A DNA stretch of 10,537 bases, taken from Candidatus Poribacteria bacterium. Its GTDB lineage: Bacteria; Poribacteria; WGA-4E; B28-G17. Position numbers and translations under genes: made by a program. The DNA lies in the NCBI GenBank assembly GCA_003645735.1, contig QNBQ01000024.1, forward strand, positions 1-10,537, read 5' to 3'. The notes under the pieces were generated by a model. It was not told where the DNA came from, did not search any database, and was given only the letters and a program-made list of their open reading frames with translations. This document shows positions 1-7,236 of this stretch, in pieces; position 1 is the stretch's first letter, and every line of letters starts with the position of its first letter.

Positions 1-165
1 CTCCATAGCCATAGGGATCTTCATGATAGGGGGGACCGTGTTGTTCTCCATGTGGATCACCTCTCCGCTCTCTTGGCGGCCTCTATCACCTTCTTGAGCG
101 GAGAGGTGATCCACATGGAGAACAACACGGTCCCCCCTATCATGAAGATCCCTATGGCTATGGAG
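1..165. repeat. Perfect inverted repeat: 70-bp arms (1-70 and 96-165) around a 25-nt loop
   Basis: Bases 1-70 are the exact reverse complement of 96-165, with no mismatch, and 71-95 form the loop. Base 71 and base 95 do not pair, so the inner edge is defined. The outer edge coincides with the window start, so the real arm length is unknown. The right arm and loop are coding sequence of the membrane receptor (TM2 and HAMP start); the left arm is only an inverted copy of it. At the junction the sequence GAGCGGAGAGG (minus strand) both fits a HAMP continuation (A-E-R) and is the reverse complement of the codons for TSPL. Such a short match is what a template-switch chimera would use. I take it as a likely fold-back or assembly artefact, although a genuine inversion duplication cannot be excluded. 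Confidence 0.95.
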
Positions 166-848
166 ATCGCCGCTATCCCCAATCTCACATCGGACATGGG
201 CTTCATCAGCCGATCGGCCTCCACCTCACCCACGATCCCTATCCCATGCCTCGACATCCATTCGCCCACGACGAACGCTTCACCTTCCGAACGGAGGGAT
301 AAAGCCCCTCTCCTGAGCTCATCTATATCGATCTCGGGAGGAGCGTTCGGGGGAAAACTCCCCTCCCCGGATACCAAGAAGACCCTGCCGCCGCTTAACT
401 CCAATAGATCGGACACTTCATCGCCGCTGAGCTTAGCTACCAGAAACCCTTCGCCCGCCCTGCTCCAGATATATACCCCTTCCTTCCCCGCGTAAACCCC
501 TTCCTCCGGCAATCTCCTCAGAACCCCTGTCGGCACCGATGTCATACCGATCCCCGACGCCACTTCCCCGGATTCGTTCAAGAGCGCCAGCCCCTCGACC
601 TCGGGCAAAGAGGCTTTCAACCTCCTGAGCTCATCCCCTTCATAGCTGACCAGAGCGCTTCGGACCTTTCGAACTAGACCGTCGAAGAGATCCGCCTTCT
701 CCCTCACCAGCTCCCGGTATACCCCTCTCATTACATCCGAACAGGAACGCTTGACGAGGGTGTAAACCCCTAAATCCAACGTCAAGGCGGAGGCCAGTGA
801 GATCGTCAAAGCGAAGATAACGACTTGAACATATGTCCTCCTGAACAT
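57..848 (-). CDS. Membrane receptor (TM-periplasmic domain-TM-HAMP), cut off by a fold-back; chemoreceptor or sensor kinase
   Basis: The 263 visible residues show a short cytoplasmic N-terminus, a hydrophobic helix at about 7-32, a periplasmic region at about 35-222, a second hydrophobic helix at about 223-246, then the beginning of a HAMP linker (SPLKKVIEAAKR, about 249-260). The periplasmic part has Cache-like hints: a strand-like VEGLALLNESGEV near 84-96 and a late tryptophan followed by GIGIVGEVE (203-210). The ATG lies 3 nt after the stop of the receiver-HisKA gene, behind a GGGGGGAT ribosome-binding site. The output domain is missing. The frame ends at a TGA that lies in an exact inverted copy of the gene's own TM2/HAMP codons, so residues 261-263 and the stop are probably artificial. 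In the native gene either a methyl-accepting signalling domain or HisKA/HATPase could follow. The chemosensory neighbours favour a chemoreceptor, but the family cannot be decided. Confidence 0.75.
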   Translation of the reverse strand: MFRRTYVQVVIFALTISLASALTLDLGVYTLVKRSCSDVMRGVYRELVREKADLFDGLVRKVRSALVSYEGDELRRLKASLPEVEGLALLNESGEVASGIGMTSVPTGVLRRLPEEGVYAGKEGVYIWSRAGEGFLVAKLSGDEVSDLLELSGGRVFLVSGEGSFPPNAPPEIDIDELRRGALSLRSEGEAFVVGEWMSRHGIGIVGEVEADRLMKPMSDVRLGIAAISIAIGIFMIGGTVLFSMWITSPLKKVIEAAKRAER

Positions 849-851
849 GGC

Positions 852-1517
852 TTATCCCCCCAGATCTAACATCTCGACCTCCCCTAAGTATGGCTTGGTC
901 GAGGCCTTTTTGAGATTTGAGATCTTGGAAACTATTCCGGCGATCCTCTCGGCCAACCTCAGCACGGATTCTATCCGCGGGATGAATTCCTCCGGGATCT
1001 TATCCCTGTTCATGAGCATTATCTGGCAGTGGCCTATGATGCCGGTTAAGGGGTTGTTTATCTCGTGGCTTATCGTCACGACCAAGGCGCCGATAGCGGC
1101 CAGCCTCTCGGATTCTATCAGCTTGTCCTGCAGCTTTTTGAACCTCAAAGCCGCCTTTATCCTCGCCGAAAGCTCCTTTTCGTTGAACGGCTTGCTGATG
1201 TAATCGTCGGCTCCGAGCTCCAAGGCCTTAGAAAGGCTCTCGACATCGCCATATTGCGTTAGCATTATCACCTGGAGATTGGCCAGCTCCTCCCTCGACC
1301 TTATCTCCCTGAGCACCTCAAACCCGTCCTTTTTCGGAATGTTTATGTCCAGAAGCACCACATCAGGCCTCCATTTCAACACCTTCTCGATCGCTTCCTC
1401 CCCATCGCCGGCCACCTCGACCTCATACCCCTCCCCTTCCAGCAGAAGCTTCGCCCTCAAAGCCTGTGTCTTGCTGTCCTCCACGACAAGGATCTTGTCC
1501 TTCCCCTCGCTCATCAT
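852..1517 (-). CDS. Response regulator: receiver domain plus HisKA (DHp) domain, no ATPase domain
   Basis: This 221-residue cytoplasmic protein has an N-terminal receiver domain (about 7-125) with acidic pair E13-D14, phospho-acceptor D57 in VVLLDINIPK, T87 in the MLT motif and K109 in SKPF. A coiled linker (RFKKLQDKLIESERLAAIG) leads to a HisKA dimerisation/phosphotransfer region with the H-box SHEINNPLTGI, where H151 is the expected phospho-histidine. It ends with PYLGEVEMLDLGG and a TAA, exactly where a HATPase domain would begin in a hybrid kinase. The next gene starts 3 nt further on, so there is no room for a lost domain, and no frameshift is evident. Its start overlaps the end of cheA by 4 nt (ATGA); a second in-frame ATG follows at once. 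It likely accepts phosphate from the upstream CheA hybrid. The HisKA part may serve for dimerisation or phosphotransfer, or may be activated by a separate ATPase subunit; this is inference. Confidence 0.88.
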   Translation of the reverse strand: MMSEGKDKILVVEDSKTQALRAKLLLEGEGYEVEVAGDGEEAIEKVLKWRPDVVLLDINIPKKDGFEVLREIRSREELANLQVIMLTQYGDVESLSKALELGADDYISKPFNEKELSARIKAALRFKKLQDKLIESERLAAIGALVVTISHEINNPLTGIIGHCQIMLMNRDKIPEEFIPRIESVLRLAERIAGIVSKISNLKKASTKPYLGEVEMLDLGG

Positions 1518-3625
1518 ATCAACCTCTTTATAGTTTCGAGCAGCTTTTCGTGATCGAAGCCGCTTTTGACGATATAGGCGTCCGCCCCCACCTCAAGCCC
1601 TTTTTTCTTGTCCTCTTCGGATTCGAGCGATGTGACGAGTATGACGGGGATATGCTTGAGGTTGGGGTGGTTTTTGATCCAAGCTGTGAGCTCAAATCCG
1701 TCGACGTTGGGCATCTGGATGTCCGAGACCACCAGGTCGCAGTTGACCGCCTGAAGTATCTCCTTGGCCTCGGCCCCGTCCCTGGCCACCAGCACGTTAT
1801 ACCCAAAAGACTCCAGGATGTTCCTCTCGAGCGTTCTGGTCGTCACCGAATCCTCGACCACCAATATGGTCTTCGGCTCGGGCTTTTCGGGTTTCCCCTT
1901 GAAGCTGGGCCTCCTCTTGAGAGCGCTCCTCACGAGATCGCCTGGGTTCAGCACAGTTATGATCCGCCCATCAGCTGAAATAGCCGCGCCCAACACGTTC
2001 CTCACCCTGAGAAGCGGCCTTTCAAACCCCTGAACCACCACCTCCTCCTCGCGCATCAGGTCGTCGACCGCCAGGCCGACGGATCTGCTGCCCGAGCTTA
2101 TGATGACCGCTTTGAACTCCTCTTCTTCTATCTCAGGCTCGCCCATCTCGAGCAGCCATGCCAACGGGACCAGCTCTATCGCCTTGTCCTCATACAAAAT
2201 GACCGTCCTGCCGTCGAGCCGGCGCACCTCCTCGGGTTTGACGAGGAGGGTTCTCTCGACGAATGAGGCCGGTATGCCGAACATCGCGCCCCCCACCTTG
2301 ACCACCAAAACTTTCGTGGTGACGATCGTCATAGGTAGACACAGGGTGAACTTGCACCCCTTGCCCGGCCGGTTCTCCACCGCGACGCTCCCCTTCAGCT
2401 TCTCAACCTTATCCCATACGGCGTTCAACCCCACCCCCCTGCCGGAGATCTCGGTCACCTCCTCGGCGGTCGAAACCCCCTGTTTGAAGATGAGCCGCAG
2501 CAGCTCCTCGTCGCCCATCTCCTCGGCCGCCTCCCTCGATATGATCCCGCTCCTCAGGGCCGATTCCCTCACCTTCTCCAGATCTATCCCCCTCCCGTCG
2601 TCCTCCACCTCGATCAGCACCTTATCCCCCTGGCTTCTGGCCGCCACCTTGACAACCCCCTCCTCCGGCTTGCCGGCCTTCTTCCTCTCCTCGGGCGTCT
2701 CTATGCCGTGGTGGATGGCGTTGCTTATCAGATGGGCCATCGGCTCCCGAAGCTCCTCCAATATCTTCCTGTCCAGCTCCGTCTCCATCCCCGCCTTCTC
2801 GAACCTGACCTTCTTCCCCTCCCTCTTGGCGAGATCCCTGACCATCCTGTCGAACGAGTTGAACAGGAAGGAAACGGGCTGAAGCCTGAGGGATTTAACC
2901 CCTTCCTCGATCTCCTTCGTCAGGGAGGAGATATCAAAGCAATCGGCGCGCAAGTTGAATATGAATCGCCTCAGCTCTGAGATCGCCTCCTTAAACTCAT
3001 CCCTCAGCCCGCAATCGATCGATCTGTAGATCCTCTCAAACGACCTCAGTATCCGGATCGCCTCCTTAACCCTCTCCTCGACCGTCACCCTCAGGGTGAC
3101 CAGCTCTCCCACCCTCTCCATCAACAGGTCGAGCTTGGAGACATCGACCTTCATCATTCTCTCGGAGATCGGCCTCGGCTTCGGCTCCTCCGCTTTAGGG
3201 CTCGGTGTGATGCTGCGCTCCTCCGCATCCTCGCTTGAGCTCCCGCTCAACACGCCGTTCACTTTGCTGGCGTATCCCTCCAGGTCAAACCCTTCCTCTC
3301 CCCGTTCGAGCATCTGAGCTATCCCGTCAAGCCCCTCGTATACCAGCTCGACGATCTCATCCGAGAGGGACAGCTCCTTCGATTTTATCTTGGAGAAGAT
3401 CGTCTCGATCAGATGGGCCGTCTCCGATATCCTCTCAAGCTCGACGGCCCTCGCGGCGCCTTTCAAGCTGTGCGCCTCCCTAAAAAGCTCTTCGAGCGCT
3501 TCCTCGCCGGCCTCGCCCTTTTCCAGCTGGAGCATCATCTGGGTTATCCTCTGAATGTGCTCCTCGGCCTCCGATTTGAACACCTCCAACAGCTGTTCCA
3601 ACATCCCCTCCTCCAGCACGGTCAC
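1514..3625 (-). CDS. cheA: CheA-type hybrid histidine kinase with C-terminal receiver (WspE/FrzE-like)
   Basis: This 703-residue kinase is the core of the chemosensory array. Domains in order are: HPt/P1 (about 8-115) with H52 in EAHSLKGAA; a Pro/Glu-rich linker (about 118-157) in place of a P2 CheY-docking domain; P3 dimerisation (about 158-275); a HATPase/P4 with N-box LISNAIHHGIE (N302), G1 EDDGRGID and G2 GRGVGLNAVWDKVEKLKG; a CheW-like P5 (about 434-570); and a receiver (about 585-703) with E591-D592, D635 in VVSDIQMP, T665 and K687. All phosphotransfer residues are present, so phosphate can pass from H52 to D635 within or between chains. The start is GTG, overlapping the stop of the upstream cheW by 4 nt (GTGA) behind GGAGGAGGT. 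An ATG seven codons in, also after a GGAGG, is an alternative. P3 looks longer than usual and the N-box has His-His where most CheAs have Asp-His. Confidence 0.95.
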   Translation of the reverse strand: MTVLEEGMLEQLLEVFKSEAEEHIQRITQMMLQLEKGEAGEEALEELFREAHSLKGAARAVELERISETAHLIETIFSKIKSKELSLSDEIVELVYEGLDGIAQMLERGEEGFDLEGYASKVNGVLSGSSSEDAEERSITPSPKAEEPKPRPISERMMKVDVSKLDLLMERVGELVTLRVTVEERVKEAIRILRSFERIYRSIDCGLRDEFKEAISELRRFIFNLRADCFDISSLTKEIEEGVKSLRLQPVSFLFNSFDRMVRDLAKREGKKVRFEKAGMETELDRKILEELREPMAHLISNAIHHGIETPEERKKAGKPEEGVVKVAARSQGDKVLIEVEDDGRGIDLEKVRESALRSGIISREAAEEMGDEELLRLIFKQGVSTAEEVTEISGRGVGLNAVWDKVEKLKGSVAVENRPGKGCKFTLCLPMTIVTTKVLVVKVGGAMFGIPASFVERTLLVKPEEVRRLDGRTVILYEDKAIELVPLAWLLEMGEPEIEEEEFKAVIISSGSRSVGLAVDDLMREEEVVVQGFERPLLRVRNVLGAAISADGRIITVLNPGDLVRSALKRRPSFKGKPEKPEPKTILVVEDSVTTRTLERNILESFGYNVLVARDGAEAKEILQAVNCDLVVSDIQMPNVDGFELTAWIKNHPNLKHIPVILVTSLESEEDKKKGLEVGADAYIVKSGFDHEKLLETIKRLI

Positions 3626-4107
3626 ACCTCCTCCGACACAATTATCGCCTCGGATCTAAGGAACGACTCGACGTTCACCACGATCGTCCCGTCATCGCTC
3701 ATCCCCTCGACGAACTCCGAATCACAGGACTTGAGCTCCCTGGGTTTCGGGAAGATCCCCACGATCTCGTCCGCGGGGACGCCGACCTTCACCCCGTCCG
3801 CCTCCAAGACGACCATATACCTCGCCTTTCCCTCAATCCCCTCCCCCTCGACCACCTTCTTGACATCGATCAGCGGGCAGATCCTCCCCCTGAGGTTGGC
3901 TACGCCGTAGACGAAGGGGGGAGAGCAGGGGAGGGGGGCGAACCTGTCGAGCGGCTTGATACAGTTTACGTGCTTTATTCCGAACCCGTATCTGCTCCCC
4001 CCGATCCTGAAAACGGCTATCAGATCGCCCCCCGGCATATCGGAACACGCAGGGGGCTGAGCGTATAGGCGCGCCCTCTTCTTGAGGAGCTCGGCCTCAC
4101 CGGACAT
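3622..4107 (-). CDS. cheW: CheW-like coupling protein (second copy, WspD position)
   Basis: This 161-residue cytoplasmic adaptor would link CheA to receptors in the signalling array. The CheW fold covers about residues 28-155, with the typical core FVYGVANLRGRICPLIDVKK (65-84) followed by VVLEADGVKVGVPADEIVGI. About 27 extra N-terminal residues start with a charged helix (LLKKRARLYAQPP); similar N-terminal extensions occur in CheWs of non-canonical chemosensory systems. The ATG sits inside the end of cheR (11-nt overlap) behind a strong GAGGAGGGG ribosome-binding site, so translation is probably coupled to cheR. Its own stop overlaps the GTG of cheA. It lies between cheR and cheA, as WspD does in Pseudomonas. 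Assignment to the CheW family is firm; which receptor or array it serves is inferred from position only. Confidence 0.93.
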   Translation of the reverse strand: MSGEAELLKKRARLYAQPPACSDMPGGDLIAVFRIGGSRYGFGIKHVNCIKPLDRFAPLPCSPPFVYGVANLRGRICPLIDVKKVVEGEGIEGKARYMVVLEADGVKVGVPADEIVGIFPKPRELKSCDSEFVEGMSDDGTIVVNVESFLRSEAIIVSEEV

Positions 4108-5371
4108 ACAAACCCCTCCTCACAGCCCTTATTATCGCCAACAGCTCCTCGGCCTTCACCCCGTTTGAGCCCGCCACCTCCCCGCCTCTCGGGAGCGATG
4201 CGGCCAGCTTCTCGGCGATGGAGAGATGTTTTAGCGCCCTTCTGAGATCGCCCGTCCTTCGGTAGAGATTGGCCAGGTGGAAGTGGGCCATCGCCAGATC
4301 GCCGTCCAAGTAGATGGCCTTCTTGAACATCCTTATGGCCTCCATCACCCTGCCCCTATCCTGATACAAGACGCCCAGCATGTAATACCCTTTGGGGTCG
4401 ACCGGGTTGTCCTCGATGTGTTTCCTAAGAATTTTTTCGGCGGTGTCGGGATCTTCGTTTAGCATCGACTCATCTATCGCCTGGGAGGGCTGAGGAGGAA
4501 CGATTTCTTCGGCCTCCAGGGTGCGGAGGGTTTCAGTCCTCGCTTCTCTGATCCCCTCCCCGACCGCCCGCCTCGGCTTCCTGTAGACGATAGTCCCGTC
4601 CAGGAAGACCAGCTCGAACCTCTTAAACCTGCTGCCCACGATCTCCCCCGGGGCGACGAACAGCCAACCCCCCGGCGTTAAGGAGCTGTAAAGCCCCTCG
4701 ACCACTCTCTCGGCGGCATCAGGCTTCAGATATATGAGGACGTTCCTGCAGAAGATCAGATCGACGCCCCTGGGGTAGACGTCCAGATCCATCAGGTTCA
4801 GCCTCATGAAGCTCACCATCCTCCTCACCCTCTCTATCAGCTCATAACCCCTCTCCGTTTCGCGGAAGTAAGAGGTTATCACTTCTGGAGGTGTATCCCT
4901 GAACGACCATTCGGTGTAGACGGCCGATCTCGCCTTCTCCAACGCCTTGAGGCTCAGATCCGTCCCCACTATCCTCACATTCCATCCCCTGGCCGCCAGG
5001 CCGTATCTGTCTACCACGATGGCGATCGAATACGGCTCCTCGCCGCTCGAGCAGCCGGCGCTCCATATCATCAGTTTCCTGCTCCCCTTCTCCCTCTCCA
5101 AGCGCGGGAGGATCTCCTCCTCCAAAGCTTTAAAATGAGCCGGGTTCCTGAAGAAGTGGGTTTCCCCCACCAGCAGCTCGTCCAACAGCGCCTGTTGAAC
5201 AGAGCCGTGTCGGGCGAGGGCCTCGAGCAGCTCCTCCGGTTTGAGATCCGTCTTTTTCAACACCCTCTCCACGGCCCTCTCGAGCGCATCGATCCTGTGC
5301 TCATCGAACGAGAGGCCAAACTCAGATGAGATCAGCTTCGAAACCCTATCGACCAGCTCCCTTAAGCTCAT
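4097..5371 (-). CDS. cheR: Chemoreceptor methyltransferase CheR with C-terminal TPR repeats (WspC-like)
   Basis: The protein (424 residues) would transfer methyl groups from S-adenosylmethionine to glutamates of a chemoreceptor. The N-terminal helical CheR domain (about 5-75) is followed by the methyltransferase. Visible motifs are GETHFFRNPAHF (69-80), the SAM-binding loop WSAGCSSGEEPYSIAI (103-118), the acidic motif GTDLS (136-140), FRDTPPEVITSYF (157-169) and DLIFCRNVLIYL (204-215). After a poorly conserved linker (about 268-300), TPR-like helices occupy about 305-395 (e.g. GYYMLGVLYQDRGRVMEAIR and AHFHLANLYRRTGDLRRALK). CheR of E. coli lacks this tail, while TPR-bearing CheRs such as WspC and FrzF belong to alternative chemosensory systems. 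The ATG overlaps the stop of the preceding cheW as ATGA. No partner methylesterase (cheB) gene is in the window. Confidence 0.95.
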   Translation of the reverse strand: MSLRELVDRVSKLISSEFGLSFDEHRIDALERAVERVLKKTDLKPEELLEALARHGSVQQALLDELLVGETHFFRNPAHFKALEEEILPRLEREKGSRKLMIWSAGCSSGEEPYSIAIVVDRYGLAARGWNVRIVGTDLSLKALEKARSAVYTEWSFRDTPPEVITSYFRETERGYELIERVRRMVSFMRLNLMDLDVYPRGVDLIFCRNVLIYLKPDAAERVVEGLYSSLTPGGWLFVAPGEIVGSRFKRFELVFLDGTIVYRKPRRAVGEGIREARTETLRTLEAEEIVPPQPSQAIDESMLNEDPDTAEKILRKHIEDNPVDPKGYYMLGVLYQDRGRVMEAIRMFKKAIYLDGDLAMAHFHLANLYRRTGDLRRALKHLSIAEKLAASLPRGGEVAGSNGVKAEELLAIIRAVRRGLYVR

Positions 5372-5778
5372 GGCTTCACCATCCCCGTTATCGCCTTCGG
5401 GTTGAGCAGGGCGATCATATCATCCCCCGGGATGAACGCCTCGATCAGGTTCGAAAGGGGAGCCATCCCATCGACCGCCTCCGCCTCGAAGATCCCCTTT
5501 AAATCATCGGCTATGACCCCGACGAGCACCCCGTCCTCCTCCAGGAAGACGACGATCTTATCGGGCGAGGGATCCCTCGGCGGAAGGCCGAGTTTGGGCG
5601 AGATATCCAGCAGATAGGCCGTCCTCCCGTGCAGATTGACGACCCCCATCACCCCCTCCACATCCGAATCGATGGGGCTGAAGGCCATCATCCTCGTCAC
5701 CTTCACTGCCGAGCCGATGGGGATAGCGAGGAGGTTATCGTCGATGGAGAAGCACAGAAAGGTTTCACGCCTTGACAT
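5368..5778 (-). CDS. cheW: CheW-like coupling protein (first copy, WspB position)
   Basis: This 136-residue protein is close to the minimal CheW length. It has the CheW signature region GVMGVVNLHGRTAYLLDISP (42-61) and a second-half motif IVVFLEEDGVLVGVIADDLK, as expected for an adaptor that bridges CheA and a receptor. The ATG is inside the last codons of flgJ (14-nt overlap) with AAGGGGGGAGCG directly upstream, and the stop overlaps the cheR start. The flagellar and chemosensory blocks therefore meet within overlapping codons rather than at an intergenic region. The two CheWs of this window differ clearly in sequence and in their N-termini, so they are not a recent duplication and probably bind different partners (inference). 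Confidence 0.92.
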   Translation of the reverse strand: MSRRETFLCFSIDDNLLAIPIGSAVKVTRMMAFSPIDSDVEGVMGVVNLHGRTAYLLDISPKLGLPPRDPSPDKIVVFLEEDGVLVGVIADDLKGIFEAEAVDGMAPLSNLIEAFIPGDDMIALLNPKAITGMVKP

Positions 5779-6109
5779 CGCTCCCCCCCTTCGTCTCCCC
5801 TATGAGCTGATCGTAGATCAACTTCCAAAGGCCGATCCCCCTTTCGGCCAGCTTCCTCGAAAACTCCCTGTCGGCTATGAAGGTATACATCTCCTCGATA
5901 AACCCACCGCTTAAAAGGCCTGACTTTGGGATCGTCCTCCTCATCTCCCTCAGCAGTATGTTCAGGAAGATCGCCTCGAACTCCTTGGCCACCCTCCGAA
6001 GCCGTTCGGGGGAGTCGGATTTCGAGGCCAGCGACCTCAAAAGATCAAGCCTCCCGTCGAACGCCTCCGTTCCGATCAGCTTAGCCCTCAGCTTCAAGCC
6101 GAGATCCAT
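5765..6109 (-). CDS. flgJ: FlgJ-like flagellar rod-binding protein, without muramidase domain
   Basis: The protein (114 residues) matches only the N-terminal rod-binding half of enterobacterial FlgJ. Its core is RRVAKEFEAIFLNILLREMR (about 38-57) followed by FIEEMYTFIADREFSRKLAE and RGIGLWKLIYDQL at the end, the typical helical pattern of this family. It acts in the periplasm as a cap or scaffold for rod assembly. The peptidoglycan-hydrolase domain of gamma-proteobacterial FlgJ is absent, so a separate cell-wall hydrolase must open the wall for the rod; short FlgJs of this kind are common outside the gamma-proteobacteria. There is no signal peptide, consistent with export by the flagellar type III system. 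The ATG lies 7 nt after flgI behind GAGGTGAGG. Confidence 0.9.
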   Translation of the reverse strand: MDLGLKLRAKLIGTEAFDGRLDLLRSLASKSDSPERLRRVAKEFEAIFLNILLREMRRTIPKSGLLSGGFIEEMYTFIADREFSRKLAERGIGLWKLIYDQLIGETKGGSDVKA

Positions 6110-6116
6110 CTCATCC

Positions 6117-7223
6117 TCACCTCACTATCAGCTTCGCCTTCAACGCCCCGGCCTTGGCGATGTTCTGTAGGATGGCTATCAGATCCTGGGGCGTGGCGCC
6201 TATGGCGTTGAGGGCGGCCACCAGCTGGCCTATGGTGGCGTTCGACTCGATCAGCGCCACGCTCCCCCCCTCCTCCGTCACGTCCACCCTGGAGCTTTCG
6301 ACGACCACGGTCTGGCCGGCGGTCTCGGGATACGGCTGGGAGACCTCCGCCGTCGTGGAGATCTCGACCCTGATGTCCCCGTGCGCCACCGCCACCGTCG
6401 ATATCCTCACATCCTTCCCTATGACCACCGTCCCCGTCCTCTCATCTATGACGACCCTGGCGACCGTATCGGGCTCGACCTTGACGTTTTCGACCTCGGC
6501 TATGAACCGGACCAGATCGCCCTTATACCGCTGGGGCACCGTCAGCTTTATCGTCCCGCCGTCGATCGCCGAGGCGATCTTCGAGCCGAACTTGGCGTTT
6601 ATCGCCTCTACGACCCTCGATGCGGTGGTGAAGTCGGGGTCGTCCAGGACAAGCGTCAAGCTCTCGCCATCCGCCAGCTTGACCTCCATTCCCCTCACCA
6701 CGATCCCCCCGCCGGGGATGTGGCCGACGGTGGGGTGGTTCTTCTGGGCCAGGGCGCCCCTCGCCCCGAACCTATACCCGCCGATCGATATCTCCCCCTG
6801 GGCGATCGCGTAGACCGTCTCGGGATCGAAAGGCGTCCTCAGGGGGGTGGGAAGCAACGTCCCGCCCACCAAACTCCTGGCGTCCCCTATCGATGAGACC
6901 GTCACGTCTATCCTGCTGCCCGGCTTGGCGAAGGGGGGAAGCTTGGCCGTGACCATCACGGCGGCCACGTTCCTCAGCCTGATCTGCTCCGGCGGGACGG
7001 TTATCCCCAGCCTTCGGAGCATGTTGCTGACCGATTGGGCCGTGATGTAGTTGCTCGAATCGCCGGTCCCGTTCAACCCCACGACCAGCCCGTATCCGAA
7101 CAGGAACTCCTCCCCCACGCCCTCTATCTCCGCTATGTCCTTCAGCCTCACCTGCTCCGCATGGACCGGCCCGATCGCCAGAAGCGCCGACGCTATCGCC
7201 AGCAAAACGGCCATCGGCCTCAT
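6117..7223 (-). CDS. flgI: Flagellar P-ring protein FlgI
   Basis: FlgI forms the periplasmic P ring around the distal rod. The protein is 368 residues, the usual length, with a Sec signal peptide (MRPMAVLLAIASALLAIGPV, predicted cleavage after VHA at residue 22). Family motifs are VRLKDIAEIEG, FGYGLVVGLNGTGD (42-55), QSVSNMLRRLGI, NVAAVMVTAKLPPFAKPG (85-102), DVTVSSIGDARSLVGGTLL (106-124) and the C-terminal LVAALNAIGATPQDLIAILQ with a final KAGALKAKLIV. No cysteine is visible, so the ring cannot depend on the intramolecular disulfide known in the Salmonella protein. The ATG is 13 nt after flgH behind TGAGGGGTGAGGG. Its position after flgA and flgH suits coordinated supply of chaperone and ring subunits. 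Confidence 0.98.
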   Translation of the reverse strand: MRPMAVLLAIASALLAIGPVHAEQVRLKDIAEIEGVGEEFLFGYGLVVGLNGTGDSSNYITAQSVSNMLRRLGITVPPEQIRLRNVAAVMVTAKLPPFAKPGSRIDVTVSSIGDARSLVGGTLLPTPLRTPFDPETVYAIAQGEISIGGYRFGARGALAQKNHPTVGHIPGGGIVVRGMEVKLADGESLTLVLDDPDFTTASRVVEAINAKFGSKIASAIDGGTIKLTVPQRYKGDLVRFIAEVENVKVEPDTVARVVIDERTGTVVIGKDVRISTVAVAHGDIRVEISTTAEVSQPYPETAGQTVVVESSRVDVTEEGGSVALIESNATIGQLVAALNAIGATPQDLIAILQNIAKAGALKAKLIVR

Positions 7224-7236
7224 AAGCCCTCACCCC

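Noticed and set aside
57..59. TGA at 59-57 as the true end of the membrane receptor
   Set aside because: The stop lies within the inverted copy of the gene's own sequence and interrupts a HAMP domain, so it is probably created by the fold-back.
1..165. The hairpin as a transcription terminator or regulatory stem-loop at the end of the operon
   Set aside because: The right arm and loop encode a normal TM helix and HAMP start, the pairing is exact over 70 bp, and there is no T-tract. A duplicated-inverted copy explains it better than an evolved RNA structure.
849..900. A frameshift removing a HATPase domain from the receiver-HisKA gene
   Set aside because: The downstream frame begins directly with a signal-anchor helix of a new protein behind its own ribosome-binding site; no HATPase N-box or G-box is visible in any nearby frame.
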